From contig JAMPIV010004263.1 in the NCBI GenBank assembly GCA_024509875.1, positions 372,001 through 436,000 of the forward strand: 64,000 nucleotides of DNA, read 5' to 3'. The position numbers and the translations under genes were made by a program. This DNA comes from Oreohelix idahoensis. Lineage: Eukaryota > Mollusca > Gastropoda > Stylommatophora > Oreohelicidae. Below the pieces are notes generated by a model. The model did not search any database and was not told the DNA's origin. It saw nothing but the letters and a program-made list of their open reading frames with translations. This document shows, piece by piece, positions 1 to 9,909 of the stretch; positions within the stretch are counted from its first letter, which is position 1; the number at the start of each line of letters is the position of its first letter.

Positions 1-224
1 GTTCTTCCTTATCCAAGGAAATCGTGAGTGAGTGAAAAAACGCTTTTCTCTTTTTTCCTTTTTTATCTTCTGCCTCTTTCTCATTTTAATTGCTTTCCCT
101 GTCTATCCAATGATTCTCGTCTAAAAATACGACTTCAGCATCAAGAAAAAACATACAAATATCTTTAATAGCCTTCAATTTTACATAATTTCGTAAAACA
201 TCATCGACCAATTGGCTAAGCAGT
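1..224. other. No recognisable feature
   Basis: AT-rich sequence with no coding signal or repeat that I can identify. It would be intronic if the vWA gene on the right extends upstream of the window. Confidence 0.4.
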
Positions 225-420
225 TAATGTGCTGTCCTCTCAATGTGAAATTACCGGATTACCCAGCTGTAAATGACTACCTGATTGAGTTAGGGAAAGC
301 AAAAGGCAGTGAGAAAGGGAACTTTGTGACCCTCACCTCATACAAATGATGGCCCTAGTATGGTGGTCCCTAACACTTAACTCCCCCTATGACAGCATCC
401 ACTATAGGATTAGCTTTACT
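225..420 (+). repeat. SINE family I, 5'-truncated copy
   Basis: This segment shares a core with copies at 745-905, 27905-28110 and 42770-43025. Shared blocks are CCAGCTGTAAATG, a GAGTTAGGGAA block, an AAAGGCAGxGAGAAAGGGAA block and a CTAACACTTxxCTCCCC block near the 3' end. The better copies carry a tRNA-like head with a Pol III B box. It lies in the intron upstream of the first vWA exon. The family name is unknown to me. Confidence 0.6.
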
Positions 421-483
421 TACTAATCCTCAGACAAAAATATGCTCTGAGCTAATATCATCATTTCCCTGCCCTATTTTCAG

Positions 484-646
484 AAGCTGCATGCTGCTCC
501 GTATATTGGCGGCAAACCGCAGACGGAGGAGGCTTTAGATCATATTCGAGTATCCAACATGTTTTCTACAAAAAAAGGTGGAGGGAGAAAGGCACCAGAT
601 ATTGTTGTCCTGTTTTTAAGTAGCGGCTCAGATAACGTAGAGAATG
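484..646 (+). CDS. vWA domain protein, internal exon (middle of the domain)
   Basis: This exon encodes about 54 residues, starting KLHAAPYIGGKPQTEEAL and including the buried strand DIVVLFLSSGSDN. This is the typical middle of an extracellular vWA domain, as in collagen VI or matrilin-like proteins. A pyrimidine-rich acceptor ends at CAG (481-483) and a strong donor GTAAGT starts at 647. The exon starts in phase 0 and ends in phase 1. The next exon at 2111 begins with the two bases needed to complete the split codon, and the frame continues into the last strand and helix of the same domain. The first part of the domain, including the DxSxS metal site, would lie upstream of the window. The protein is probably secreted or matrix-bound. 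The family call rests on fold-like sequence only. Confidence 0.75.
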
Positions 647-744
647 GTAAGTATTCCTTTGATATTCGTCAGGATAGGAGGCCCCGTTTTCTGGGGGCCG
701 ATATATGCCGATTGACAGATTGGTAATAGAGCTGATCTTCCGCC

Positions 745-905
745 GCAAATTTTCTGGGTCCGAATCACGGTACCAACACGCTCCAGTCTATCCAGCTGTA
801 AATGGGTACCTGACTCGTTGAGTTAGGGAAGGAAAAGGGAGTATCTGCTATGGGACTACCTTTACCATGTATATGCTACCTTAGTATATCTTAACATACG
901 ATTAC
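745..905 (+). repeat. SINE family I, partial copy
   Basis: It begins with a B-box-like segment (GGGTCCGAATCAC) followed by the family I core: a CTCCAGTCTA block, then CCAGCTGTAAATGGGTACCTG in two parts, then GAGTTAGGGAAGG. It lies in the intron between the two vWA exons. Confidence 0.6.
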
Positions 906-1040
906 ATATTCACCCCTAGAGCCATTTTACTTTCTGGGAAAGCTCTACACCCAACAGAAGGAGAGGCAAGGTCTAAGACAAAGTAGAAGAAGATGTGTGA
1001 ACTGAGTTGTTGCTTCGTGTTGTCATAACATTTTATTAAT

Positions 1041-1170
1041 GCTTTCATGTCTCTTCACACATCTTTGAGCAGCGGTCACCCGGATGGTCTTTTGGCAAAT
1101 GTCAGTTGTCCGTAGAAAATATCTTTGAGGATGCGACCATCTTCCATACGTGAGACTTGATCAAGCCAGG
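1041..1170 (-). mobile_element. RTE-like LINE, C-terminal ORF fragment
   Basis: The minus strand matches the plus-strand LINE at 53952-54479 across the segment reading RMEDGRIxKDIFYGQL and KDVCKRH. It is short, truncated at both ends and carries a stop in the Pro/Arg stretch, so it is an old scrap. Confidence 0.65.
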
Positions 1171-1196
1171 GTAATGTTGCTTTCCTATGACTAAAA

Positions 1197-1645
1197 TATC
1201 ATAACCCTCCACTCCCAAAGGAGGATAGGCCTTCAACAAACACATGCCAAGTCCTCCTGTCACGTGCCATCATCTCAAGTTCTTTCCACGTTCTCCTCGT
1301 CATTTTCAACTCTGTTTCCAGCTCTCTTCTCCATGTGCTTCTTGGTCTACCTCTGCCTCTCTTGCCCTGGGGGTTCCAGAACAAGGACTACTTTGTAATG
1401 CTATCAACAGGTTTCCTCAATGTGTGTCCTATCCATCGCCATCGTCTTCTTCTCATCTCTTGTTCCACTGGCACTTGTCTAGTTCTTGTCATCAGTTCCA
1501 CGTTGGTAACCTTGTCATACCATTTTAATCCCTCTATTCTACGCAAGCACCCATTTATGAAAGTCTGTAGCTTTTTGGTTGTTGTCTTTGTTGTTCTCCA
1601 TGTTTCAGAGCCATATAATAGTACTGACTTCACATATGTTTAAAA
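1197..1645 (-). mobile_element. LINE family A (ATGA tail), C-terminal fragment
   Basis: The minus strand encodes the typical end of a LINE ORF2: SVLLYGSETW, then RRRRWRWIGHTLR, then GKRGRGRPRSTWRRELE, with a frameshift between the last two blocks. The 3' end is at about 1197. The same family occurs at 7775-8262, 47030-47405 and 58310-58850. The upstream RT part is probably represented at 10205-11722, because the 5' edges of the C-terminal copies overlap its 3' edge. It lies in the vWA intron, antisense to that gene. Confidence 0.75.
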
Positions 1646-2110
1646 TATAGTAGTTAGTTATTTTAGATAATCGCCTTCATCTTCTGCTATTTCATTAAAT
1701 CACTACAGTAAACAGCGCAGCCAGTTAAGGTAAAACAAAAATAGCAGACAAGGTCTTTTATGTCAATATATGCCTTAATGCGGGGACGGGGAATATGTTC
1801 GCTAATCGACATTCGTTGCAAATACTTAAAAAATTTGCCTTTCAAAAATGAGACAAAGTGTAAATAAATAAAAAAAAAAGAAGAACAGAGTACAAAAAAT
1901 AGTAAACAAAAAAGAGAAGAAGTATATTTACCAAGACTGCTTGACAAATTACTCATGATTTAATAGAAAATTGGAAAGAAAATATTTGTATTTTACGTGT
2001 GAATATACCACAGTTTGTTTCTTTGTGTGAGTGTGGTTTTTATTTTTTTTATTTTTTTTTTTTTTTTGGTACGAAACTAAACAGACATATTTTATTCTAT
2101 CTTATTTCAG
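1646..2110. other. Intron sequence without recognised features
   Basis: AT-rich with T-runs near 2042-2068, just ahead of the acceptor CTTATTTCAG of the next exon. I see no coding or repeat signal here. Confidence 0.4.
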
Positions 2111-2293
2111 CTATAGTGGCCGCCGAGAAGTTGAGGCGTCAAAAAGTTAGAATCATTGTTGTTGGCATGACCGATAAAGTATCAAACCAAGAGCTTGCCA
2201 ATTTGGCCAGCAGTAGAAATGATGTGTACCAGGTTTCTAGCTATGAGTACCTCGAGTACATCGAACAAGAACTGTCCAAACACATATGCGAGA
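2111..2293 (+). CDS. vWA domain protein, internal exon (C-terminal part of the domain)
   Basis: The exon starts after CTTATTTCAG and ends before GTACGT. It completes the codon split at 646 and encodes about 60 residues. These include KVRIIVVGMTDKVSNQELA, a LASSRNDVYQVSSYEYL stretch and a final amphipathic helix ending KHICE, matching the last strand and helix of a vWA domain. The exon ends in phase 1. This agrees with the phase-1 module boundaries usual for shuffled extracellular domains. An ORF reading through the donor continues into repeat DNA and is not used. A 38-bp minisatellite starts about 15 bases after the donor, so the following intron is almost wholly repetitive. Confidence 0.8.
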
Positions 2294-2307
2294 GTACGTT
2301 TGCTGCC

Positions 2308-2765
2308 CACTGCATACCAGCCATCTATCTGCATTCCTTTTAAAATTCAAAATACCATCAGTCTGTCTGCCCACCTGTCAAAACTCAACATGCCACCAGT
2401 CTTTCTACCTTTCAAAGTCCAACAAATCACCAATCTTTCTGTCTATCTTTCAAAACAAGCATACCACCAGTCTGTCTGTCCACGTTTCAGAACACAGCAT
2501 ACCACCAGTCTGTCTGTCCACGTTTCAGAACACAGCATACCTCCAGTCTGTCTGTCCACGTTTCAGAACACAGCATACCACCAGTCTGTCTGTCCATCTT
2601 TCAGAACACAACATACATCCAGTCTGTATGTCCACCTTTCAGAGCACAACATATCACCAGTCTGTCTGTCCACCTTTCATAACACAACATACCACCAGTC
2701 TGTCCACCTTTCAAAACACAACATACCACCAGTCTGTCCGCCTTCCTTTCAAAACACAGTATCGG
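2308..2765. repeat. Minisatellite, about 38-bp unit, first block
   Basis: About a dozen tandem units of the type CAGTCTGTCTGTCCAC then TTTCAGAACACAACATACCAC. Unit length and sequence align with the block at 3150-5338, so both are one array type. Open frames across it are repeat artefacts. Confidence 0.85.
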
Positions 2766-3115
2766 CCTTTTCTGCTGCTTCTTCGTTCGAACTCAGACTT
2801 CTGCATTAATGACTCTAATTAAGGCAATTGTCAGCTCACGGTTTCTGACATCTCCAAACAGTTTTTCGTGGAGATAGGTAGGTTGTTGCCATATGCCACT
2901 CCGTTTACTGCTGTAAGTTGGGCAGGACTGGAGCAGATGTTCGGCTGTCATGGGGCTAGTGCCACAGGAGCAGAGATCTGTTGGACCAATCCTGTACTTG
3001 TGATACAAATGGTACCTCAATCTGATTAGAACTGTGCGTAGCCAAATCATCATGGCCTGGCCTCTAGTAGACAGTAGACAGCTGATAATAGGCATCCGTG
3101 TTTATATGACTTGGG
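2766..3115 (-). mobile_element. LINE C-terminal fragment with Zn-knuckle-like motif, inside the minisatellite
   Basis: The minus strand from 3095 to 2793 encodes a run of hydrophobic and basic residues, then CSCGTSPMTAEHLLQSCPTY. This is the CxC...H...C motif seen after the RNase H region of some non-LTR ORF2 proteins, followed by a LFGDVRNR segment. Related decayed pieces occur at 28935-29360 and 58030-58200. It splits two blocks of the same 38-bp minisatellite, so it probably inserted into the array. Confidence 0.7.
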
Positions 3116-3149
3116 TGTTCTCTTACCCATTTGGAATTAAATTGGCTTT

Positions 3150-5338
3150 TATAAATTTTACACCCACCTTTAAAAACATAGTACAACACTCATCTATCTA
3201 CCAATCTTTCATAACACAGTACAACACCCATCTATCTACCTACCTTTAAAAACACAGAGAAACGCACATCTGTCTACTCACCTTTCGTAACACAGTACAA
3301 CACCCATCTATCTACCCACCTGTAAAAACACAGTACAACACTCATCTTTATACGAGGTATCTATCGTTAAAAACACAGTACAACACCCATCAATCTACCT
3401 ATCGTTAAAAACACAGTACAACACCCATCTATATACCTATCGTTAAAAACACAGTACAACACCCATCTATATACCTATCGTTAAAAACACAGTACAACAC
3501 CAGTCTATATACCTATCGTTAAAAACACAGTACAACACCCATCTATATACCTATCGTTAAAAACACAGTACAACACCCATCTATATACCTATCGTTAAAA
3601 ACACAGTACAACACCCATCTATCTACCTATCGTTAAAAACACAGTACAACACCCATCTATATACCTATCGTTAAAAACACTACAACACCCATCTATATAC
3701 CTATCGTTAAAAACACAGTACAACACCCATCTATCTACCTACCTTTAAAAACACAGAGAAACACACATCTGTCTACCCACCTTTCGTAACACAGTACAAC
3801 ATCCATCTATCTACCTACCTTTAAAAACACAGACAAACGCACATTTGTCTACCCACCTTTCGTAACACAGTACAACACCCATCTATCTACCCACCTGTAA
3901 AAACACACTACAACACTCATCTATATACCTATCGTTAAAAACACAGTACAACACTCATCAATCTACCTATCGTTAAAAACACAGTACAACACCCATCTAT
4001 ATACCTATCGTTAAAAACACAGTACAACACCCATCTATCTACCTACCTTTAAAAACACAGAGAAACACACATCTGTCTACCCACCTTTCGTAACACAGTA
4101 CAACACCCATCTATCTACCTACCTTTAAAAACACAGACAAACGCACATCTGTCTACCCACCTTTCGTAACACAGTACAACACCCATCTACCTACCCACCT
4201 GCAAAAACACAGTACAACACCCATCTATATACCTATCGTTAAAAAAACAGTACAACACCCATCTATATACCTATCGTTAAAAACACAGTACAACACCCAT
4301 CTATCTACCACCTTTAAAAACACAGAGAAACACACATCTGTCTACCCACCTTTCGTAACACAGTACAACACCCATCTATCTACCTACCTTTAAAAACACA
4401 GACAAACGCACATCTGTCTACCCACCTTTCGTAACACAGTACAACACCCATCTATCTACCCACCTGTAAAAACACACTACAACACTCATCTATATACCTA
4501 TCGTTAAAAACACAGTACAACACTCATCAATCTACCTATCGTTAAAAACACAGTACAACACCCATCTACCCACCTGTAAAAACACAGTACAACACCCATC
4601 TATCTACCTATCGCTAAAAACACAGTACAACACTCATCAATCTACCTATCGTTAAAAACACAGTACAACACCCATCTATCTACCCACCTTTAAAAACACA
4701 GAGAAACACACATCTGTCTACCCAACTTTCATAACACAGTACAACACCCATCTATCTACCCACCTGTAAAAACACAGTACAACACTCATCTATATACCTA
4801 TCGTTAAAAACACAGTACAACACTCATCAATCTACCTATCGTTAAAAACACAATACAACACCCATCTATCTACTCACCCATCAAAATACAGTACAACACC
4901 CAATCTATCTACCCACCTGTAAAAACACAGTACAACACTCATCAATCTACCTATCGTTAAAAACACAGTACAACACTCATCAATCTACCTATCATTAAAA
5001 ACACAGTACAACACCCATCTATCTACTCACCCATCAAAATACAGTACAACACCAATCTATCTACCCACCTTTCATAACTAAGTACAACACCAATCTATCT
5101 ACCCACCTTTCAAAACAGAGTACAACACCCATCTGTCTATCCACCCATCAAAACACAGTAGAACACCCAATTATCTACCCACTTGTAAAAACACAGTACA
5201 ACACTCATCTGTCTACCTATCGTTAAAAACACAGTACAACGCCCGTCTATCTACCTATCGTTAAAAACAAGGTACAATACCCATCTATCTACCCACCCAT
5301 CAAAACGCAGCATAGGTCCCATCTCTCTACCCACCTTT
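3150..5338. repeat. Minisatellite, 38-bp unit, main block with higher-order structure
   Basis: More than 50 tandem units of 38 bp, such as AACACAGTACAACACC then CATCTATCTACC then TATCGTTAAA. Unit subtypes (TATCGTTAAA, ACCTTTAAAA, ACCTTTCGTAAC, AACACAGAGAAAC) recur in the same order. The GAGAAAC-type unit recurs near 3740, 4045 and 4311, spacings of about 8 and 7 units. It lies in the putative vWA intron. Confidence 0.9.
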
Positions 5339-5340
5339 GG

Positions 5341-5565
5341 TTGTTATTCAGTTCCTTCGCCTGTGCTTCATCCAGTTGTTCCCAAATCACTTTCGCACTG
5401 GCAGGTGACAATTTAATGGCATCTCTTTTCCCGTCCAAGAAGTGTCAGAGATCTGACAGATCAACTCGATTATTCTTAGCGCTGTGGACAGAATCCTTTC
5501 TGAGATCTTCCATTGTCCTTTTTGTAGAAACAGTGTTGTGTTTATCAACCACTGATGAGCTCCTG
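5341..5565 (-). pseudogene. Possible decayed coding segment, unassigned
   Basis: The minus strand keeps one frame across this unique island with a single TGA. It includes RTMEDLRKDSVHSAKNN and, after the stop, LDGKRDAIKLSPASAKVIWE then QLDEAQAKEL. The charged, helix-like composition looks protein-coding, but I do not recognise it. It competes with the plus-strand exon proposed at 5352-5404. Confidence 0.25.
5352..5404 (+). CDS. Candidate small exon of the vWA gene
   Basis: A pyrimidine-rich acceptor TTGTTATTCAG and a donor CAG/GTGACA bound 53 bases. They would join in phase to the exon ending at 2293 (phase 1) and to the candidate last exon at 6848 (phase 0), encoding PSPVLHPVVPKSLSHWQ. Phase agreement is the only support; chance is a serious alternative. 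Confidence 0.2.
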
Positions 5566-5566
5566 C

Positions 5567-6700
5567 ACCCCTTTCATACAACACATCACAAGCTTACATG
5601 TGAATTCAGTTGGCCCAACATGATTTTTCACACAACACATCACAAGCTTACATGTGAATTCAGTTGGCCCAACACGAGTTTTCACACAACACATCACAAG
5701 CTTCCATGTGAATTCAGTTGGCCCAACACGTTTTTTCACACAACACATCAAAAGCTTACATGTAAATTCAATTGGCCCAACATGATTTTTTCATACACCA
5801 CATCACAAGCTTACATGTGAATTCAGTCGACCCAACACGGTTTTTCACACAACACATCACAAGTTTACTTGTGAATTCAGTAGGTCCAACATAATTTTTC
5901 ACACAATATACCACAACCTTTCATGTGAATTCAGTAGACCCAACATGATTTTTCACACAGCACATCACAAGCTTACATGTGAATTCAGTTTTCACGCAAC
6001 ATATTACAAGCTTACAAGTTATTTAGTGGGCTGAATATGATGTTTCACGCAAAACAACTAAGGCTGATACGTGTATTCAGTGAGCTGAATGTGATTTTTC
6101 TTTACACTGCACATCACAAGCTTACATGTGTATTCAGTAGGCTAGATATGATTGATCACGCAGCACATAATAAGCTTTCATGTGTATTCTTAAGGATCTT
6201 TATGATATTTTACACAACACATCACAAGCTTACATGTGTATTCATGGCCCAACACCGTTTTTCACACAACATATCACAAGCTTATATGTGTATTTAGTAG
6301 GCCCAACACTGTTTTTCACACAGCACATCACAAGCCTACATGTGCATTCAGTAGGCCCAACACGGTTTTTCACACAACACGACACAAGCTTACATGTGTA
6401 TTTAGTAGGCCCAACGTAATTTTTCGTACAACACATCACAAGCTTACATGTGTATTCAGTAGGCCCAACGTAATTTTTCACACAACATATCACTAGCTTA
6501 TATGTGTATTCAGTACGTTCAACATGATTTTTCACACCAGAAGCTTACATGTGTATTCAGTAGGCTTAACGTAATTTTTTACACTACACACCAAAAGCTT
6601 ACATATGTATTCAGTAGGTCCAACGTAATTTTACACAACACATCACAAGCTTACATGTGTATCCAATAGGCCCAACGTAATTGTTCATACAACACATGAT
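5567..6700. repeat. Minisatellite, 54-bp unit
   Basis: About 20 units built on ACACAACACATCACAAGCTT, then ACATGTGAATTCAGTxGGCC, then CAACATGATTTTTC. Each unit carries a HindIII-like AAGCTT. Because 54 is a multiple of three, several frames stay open with an 18-residue period; these are not genes. The flanking units are more diverged than the central ones. Confidence 0.9.
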
Positions 6701-6847
6701 CCCTGCAAATACACGAGCTGCGGTAATAGTTCCACGCTCTACACGCAGCTGTAAATGAAATAATATCACAGTACAAACTTTTATTGATTTATTTCAAAAT
6801 TACCTGCAACAATTTAAAAAGTGAATGTTATTCCATCTCTTTTGCAG

Positions 6848-6965
6848 CGGTTTGTTAAAGGGACATCATGCAAATATGACAACAACCCGCAAGTTTTCCT
6901 TTGTGACTAAGAGTTACGGAACCTGGTTCTCTTAAATTCTGAGAATAAAATAACACGTTTGTTTG
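6848..6965 (+). CDS. Candidate terminal exon with poly(A) signal
   Basis: The acceptor CATCTCTTTTGCAG is followed in phase 0 by about 20 codons (RFVKGTSCKYDNN, then PQVFLCD) and a TAA at 6908-6910. AATAAA follows at 6944-6949. The coding part is 6848-6910 and the rest would be 3' UTR. It is the only plausible plus-strand 3' end near the vWA exons, but the linkage is inferred and I do not recognise the peptide. Confidence 0.35.
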
Positions 6966-7019
6966 ACGTTTTGTTTAGGTCGGTTTTTTTATTTTTATTT
7001 TGGCTGTTGTTAGTTTTGT

Positions 7020-7145
7020 TCTTTTTTTTAGCTACTGATTCTTCCTCTTCTTCTTCTCCTTCGTCATCTTTCTTGTCCGACTTCTGCTTAACTACTTCTA
7101 CTTCTGCTTCTTCTACTTCTGCTTCTGCTTCTCTTGCTTCTACTT
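7020..7145. repeat. CT-rich low-complexity tract
   Basis: Imperfect TTC/TCTAC/TGCTTC repeats, of the same style as the large array at 17746-19124. Confidence 0.7.
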
Positions 7146-7476
7146 ATTGTCACGGATTGCCTCCCCTGCTTTGCAGTAGTGGTCCAACAGTGACTAAAAC
7201 TCAAGAGTATCTATTTGGATCGTCAAAGGTGTCTACCTTATCACAAGATTACTCTTGGTAGAGATGTAAATAGATGGGTAATGACGCTTCTACCTTAAGG
7301 ACCGTTCACAAGATATTTTCAGAAGTCAAGAACAATATTGCCTTGGGCTGAATGTTGTTAACTTATATCTGACCCGTCGCTTTTTCTTAAGGATTTAAGC
7401 AATGGCTTTTAACCTGTTCAAGCCCCCAGTTGACTTAATTCAGCGAATTTCCTCTTATAGTGGTATAGCTCTGTTT

Positions 7477-7487
7477 AGAGGTAAATA
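7477..7487. other. Empty target site for the LINE at 53952-54479
   Basis: This site reads AGAGGTAAATA, the reverse complement of the 10-11 bp duplicated on both sides of the LINE in the other inverted-repeat arm. It is uninterrupted here and so shows the pre-insertion state. Confidence 0.8.
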
Positions 7488-7501
7488 CATGTCTAAATGT
7501 A

Positions 7502-7607
<106 letters not shown>

Positions 7608-7774
7608 TTAGTCGTGCTCTTACGTTTGCTTTCATACATGTAATAAATGAATCTACTATGTTTGTTTAATTTTAAAATAACATGTAACAAATTTAATACT
7701 GAACTAGTCCTTAACAGGTTAAAATAAATATGGAAAGATTGGTGAAATTGTATATGAAAGCGTCTTCATAGAGA

Positions 7775-8262
7775 CTTCATTCATTCATTCATAACCCTCC
7801 ACTCCCAAAGGAGCATAGTCCTTCACCAAACATATGCCAAGTCCTTCTGTCACGTGCCATCACCTCAAGTTCTTTACACGTTCTCCTCATCATTTTCACC
7901 TCTGTTTCCAGCTCTCTTCTCCATGTGCTTCTTGGTCTACCTCTGCCTCTCTTGCCCTGGGGGTTCCAGAACAAGGACTGCCTTGTAATGCTATCAACAG
8001 GTTTCCTCAATGTGTGTCCTATCCATCGTCATCGTCTTCTTCTCATCTATTGTTCCACTGGCATTTGTCTAGTTCTTGTCATCAGTTCCACGTTGGTAAC
8101 CTTGTCATACCATTTTAATCCCTCTATTCTATGCAAGCACCCATTTTTGAAAGTATGTAGCTTTTTGGTTGTTGTCTTTGTTATTCTTAACCTCTACACC
8201 TCACGGTAGAAGGGGAACGACTAAGTAAGTAAGTAAGTCTTTGTTATTCTCCATGTCTCAAT
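7775..8262 (-). mobile_element. LINE family A (ATGA tail), C-terminal fragment
   Basis: The minus strand encodes LRKPVDSITRQSLFWNPQGK, then RGRGRPRSTWRRELE and an RRTW...AFGEG-type end. The 3' end is marked by a CATT/ATGA tetranucleotide tail at about 7775-7792. It is about 90% alike by eye to the copy at 1197-1645. It is interrupted by the 49-bp insertion at 8188-8236. It landed in inverted-repeat arm 1. Confidence 0.8.
8188..8236 (+). mobile_element. 49-bp tail-only insertion of LINE family B (AAGT tail)
   Basis: It consists only of the last bases of family B (CCTCTACACCTCACGGTAGA, then AGGGGAACGA) and an AAGT tail. It is bounded by a 14-bp target duplication GTCTTTGTTATTCT at 8174-8187 and 8237-8250. 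The sister LINE at 1197-1645 has the uninterrupted site near 1575-1600. The same 3' end terminates the longer copies at 22118-23935 and 59667-60258. Confidence 0.9.
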
Positions 8263-8713
8263 AGAACTGTGTAAAGTTATTTTTTAACGGGGAGTTATAT
8301 GTGTGAGATCCTCACATGTGAGTCTAGTATTTTATAGACGCACATGTGAGCGCATCTCAAGTAATTGCATGTTTAAGTATTTGCATACGACCGTGCACTA
8401 TTATTGAACGGTTATGACGCGATTTGTCGCGGTTAGTTGTTGCCATCCAGCTATGATTCTGGAGGCAGATCCGAAAGTCCTTTGTCATGGACAGACGTCT
8501 CATATGAATAATATTATGTGTCTTGGTCCTAAGTCGTGGGAAAACACCTAAATATATTGTTGTATCTCCCTAAATGGAGCATGAATATTGGCCAGAACTG
8601 GCTCTTTAAGGTATCGTCTTAGATACTCATTTATCCAACGCAAGTCTTTGGCAGAGCATCGACACGTCTGGCTATGGCGTGTTGTTAGTGCGCCCAAATT
8701 CCTGCTGGGAATT
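8263..8713. other. No recognised feature
   Basis: Unique sequence without a convincing ORF or repeat; a distant extension of the inverted-repeat arm is possible near 8263-8340 but not clear. Confidence 0.35.
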
Positions 8714-8877
8714 ATATCGGATCTAACGATTTATTTTATGGAAGACCTCCGAAATATTATAACAGATGAATAGTCTCGTAATGGAAACTGAGATCATACG
8801 GACATATTGCCGCAGAGCTTCCATTGCCCTTGAGATGGTGACGGTTAGTGAGATCGGTCAACTTCAATATTGATTAT
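8714..8877. repeat. 164-bp target-site duplication, left copy
   Basis: Base-by-base reading shows this copy identical to 9746-9909. The pair directly bounds the LINE at 8878-9745, and identity stops exactly at both element ends. Confidence 0.9.
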
Positions 8878-9745
8878 AATAATAATAATAGCCCCTTCAG
8901 TCATAACTGACTATGGGAATGCGCCCCTGAGGTGGCAGCCCTCAGCTGCTTATTTTCCTGGTGCTCCTCACCTCTGCTTCTTGTGTGAGCCTCTCTTCGC
9001 CCAATCTGAGGTGGTGCCGTAAATAGCATCGCCACTTATTGCGATCGCCAGCTTCATCCTCCCATGTTGCTAGATCCATGTCCAGTGCCCTCAGTTTTTG
9101 CCTTCAGCCTTGAAAGATTAAACAGACGGCCATCTGACCTAGTGTGAAGGCATATTCCTTCAGTTGCATCTCTGAATGCATGTTTCAAGAGTAAGGCAAA
9201 GAAGATTCCGAAGAGGGTCGGAGCCAGAACACTGCCTTGTTTAACGCCATTTCGTATATCAAAGGGCTGTGACGTGCTTCTAGCATATTGGACTGTTCCC
9301 TTCATGTCGTCATGGAATGACTTTATCATTTCCAGCATTTTAGAAGGGCAGCCTATTTTCAGGAGGATTTTAAAGAGTCCATCCCTACTAACCAGGTCGA
9401 ATGCTTTTGTGAGGTCTATAAAGCCGATATATAATGGTCTTTTCTGCTCTCTTGATTTTTCCTGAAGCTGGCGGAGAGAGAAGATCATGTCTGTTGTTGA
9501 TCTGCCAGCTCGGAATCCACACTGTGCCTCTGGATATATGCGCTCAGCTAACTTGTGTAGTCGCATTAAGATGACTTTGGCAAAAACCTTACCAACAATA
9601 CTAAGAAGAGAGATGCCTCTGTAGTTATTGCAATCACTTCTGTCTCCTTTATTTTTATACAGTGTTACAATCTTGGCATCTCGCATGTCTTGAGGAATAG
9701 TTGTCTCTTCCCAGCACTGGCACAGCATCCTATGCAGGGGATGTA
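8878..9745 (-). mobile_element. RTE-like LINE, 5'-truncated and internally deleted
   Basis: The minus strand (9728 to about 9100) encodes RT palm and finger motifs: DAKIVTLYKNKGDR, NNYRGISLLSIVGK, GFRAGRSTTD, LYIGFIDLTKAFD, NGVKQGSVLAPTLF. The frame then jumps near 9090 to the last ORF segment and a 3' end with an AAT/ATT trinucleotide tail at 8878-8892. The catalytic xADD box and thumb are deleted. The tail and end match the LINE at 53952-54479. The clade call rests on these motifs and the tail. Confidence 0.8.
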
Positions 9746-9909
9746 ATATCGGATCTAACGATTTATTTTATGGAAGACCTCCGAAATATTATAACAGATG
9801 AATAGTCTCGTAATGGAAACTGAGATCATACGGACATATTGCCGCAGAGCTTCCATTGCCCTTGAGATGGTGACGGTTAGTGAGATCGGTCAACTTCAAT
9901 ATTGATTAT
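9746..9909. repeat. 164-bp target-site duplication, right copy
   Basis: Identical partner of 8714-8877; see that entry. The region 9910-10204 to its right holds no feature I can name. Confidence 0.9.

Noticed and set aside
2195..2822. ORFs of 178 and 204 codons over the first minisatellite block
   Set aside because: They start in or near the vWA exon in the wrong frame and then follow the repeat period.
3150..6700. CRISPR-like array
   Set aside because: Units are contiguous without unique spacers, the genome is animal and no cas genes exist; these are minisatellites.
9274..9465. Plus-strand ORFs opposite LINE RT regions (also near 10239, 11090, 23104, 33054, 36929)
   Set aside because: They are shadows of minus-strand retrotransposon frames.
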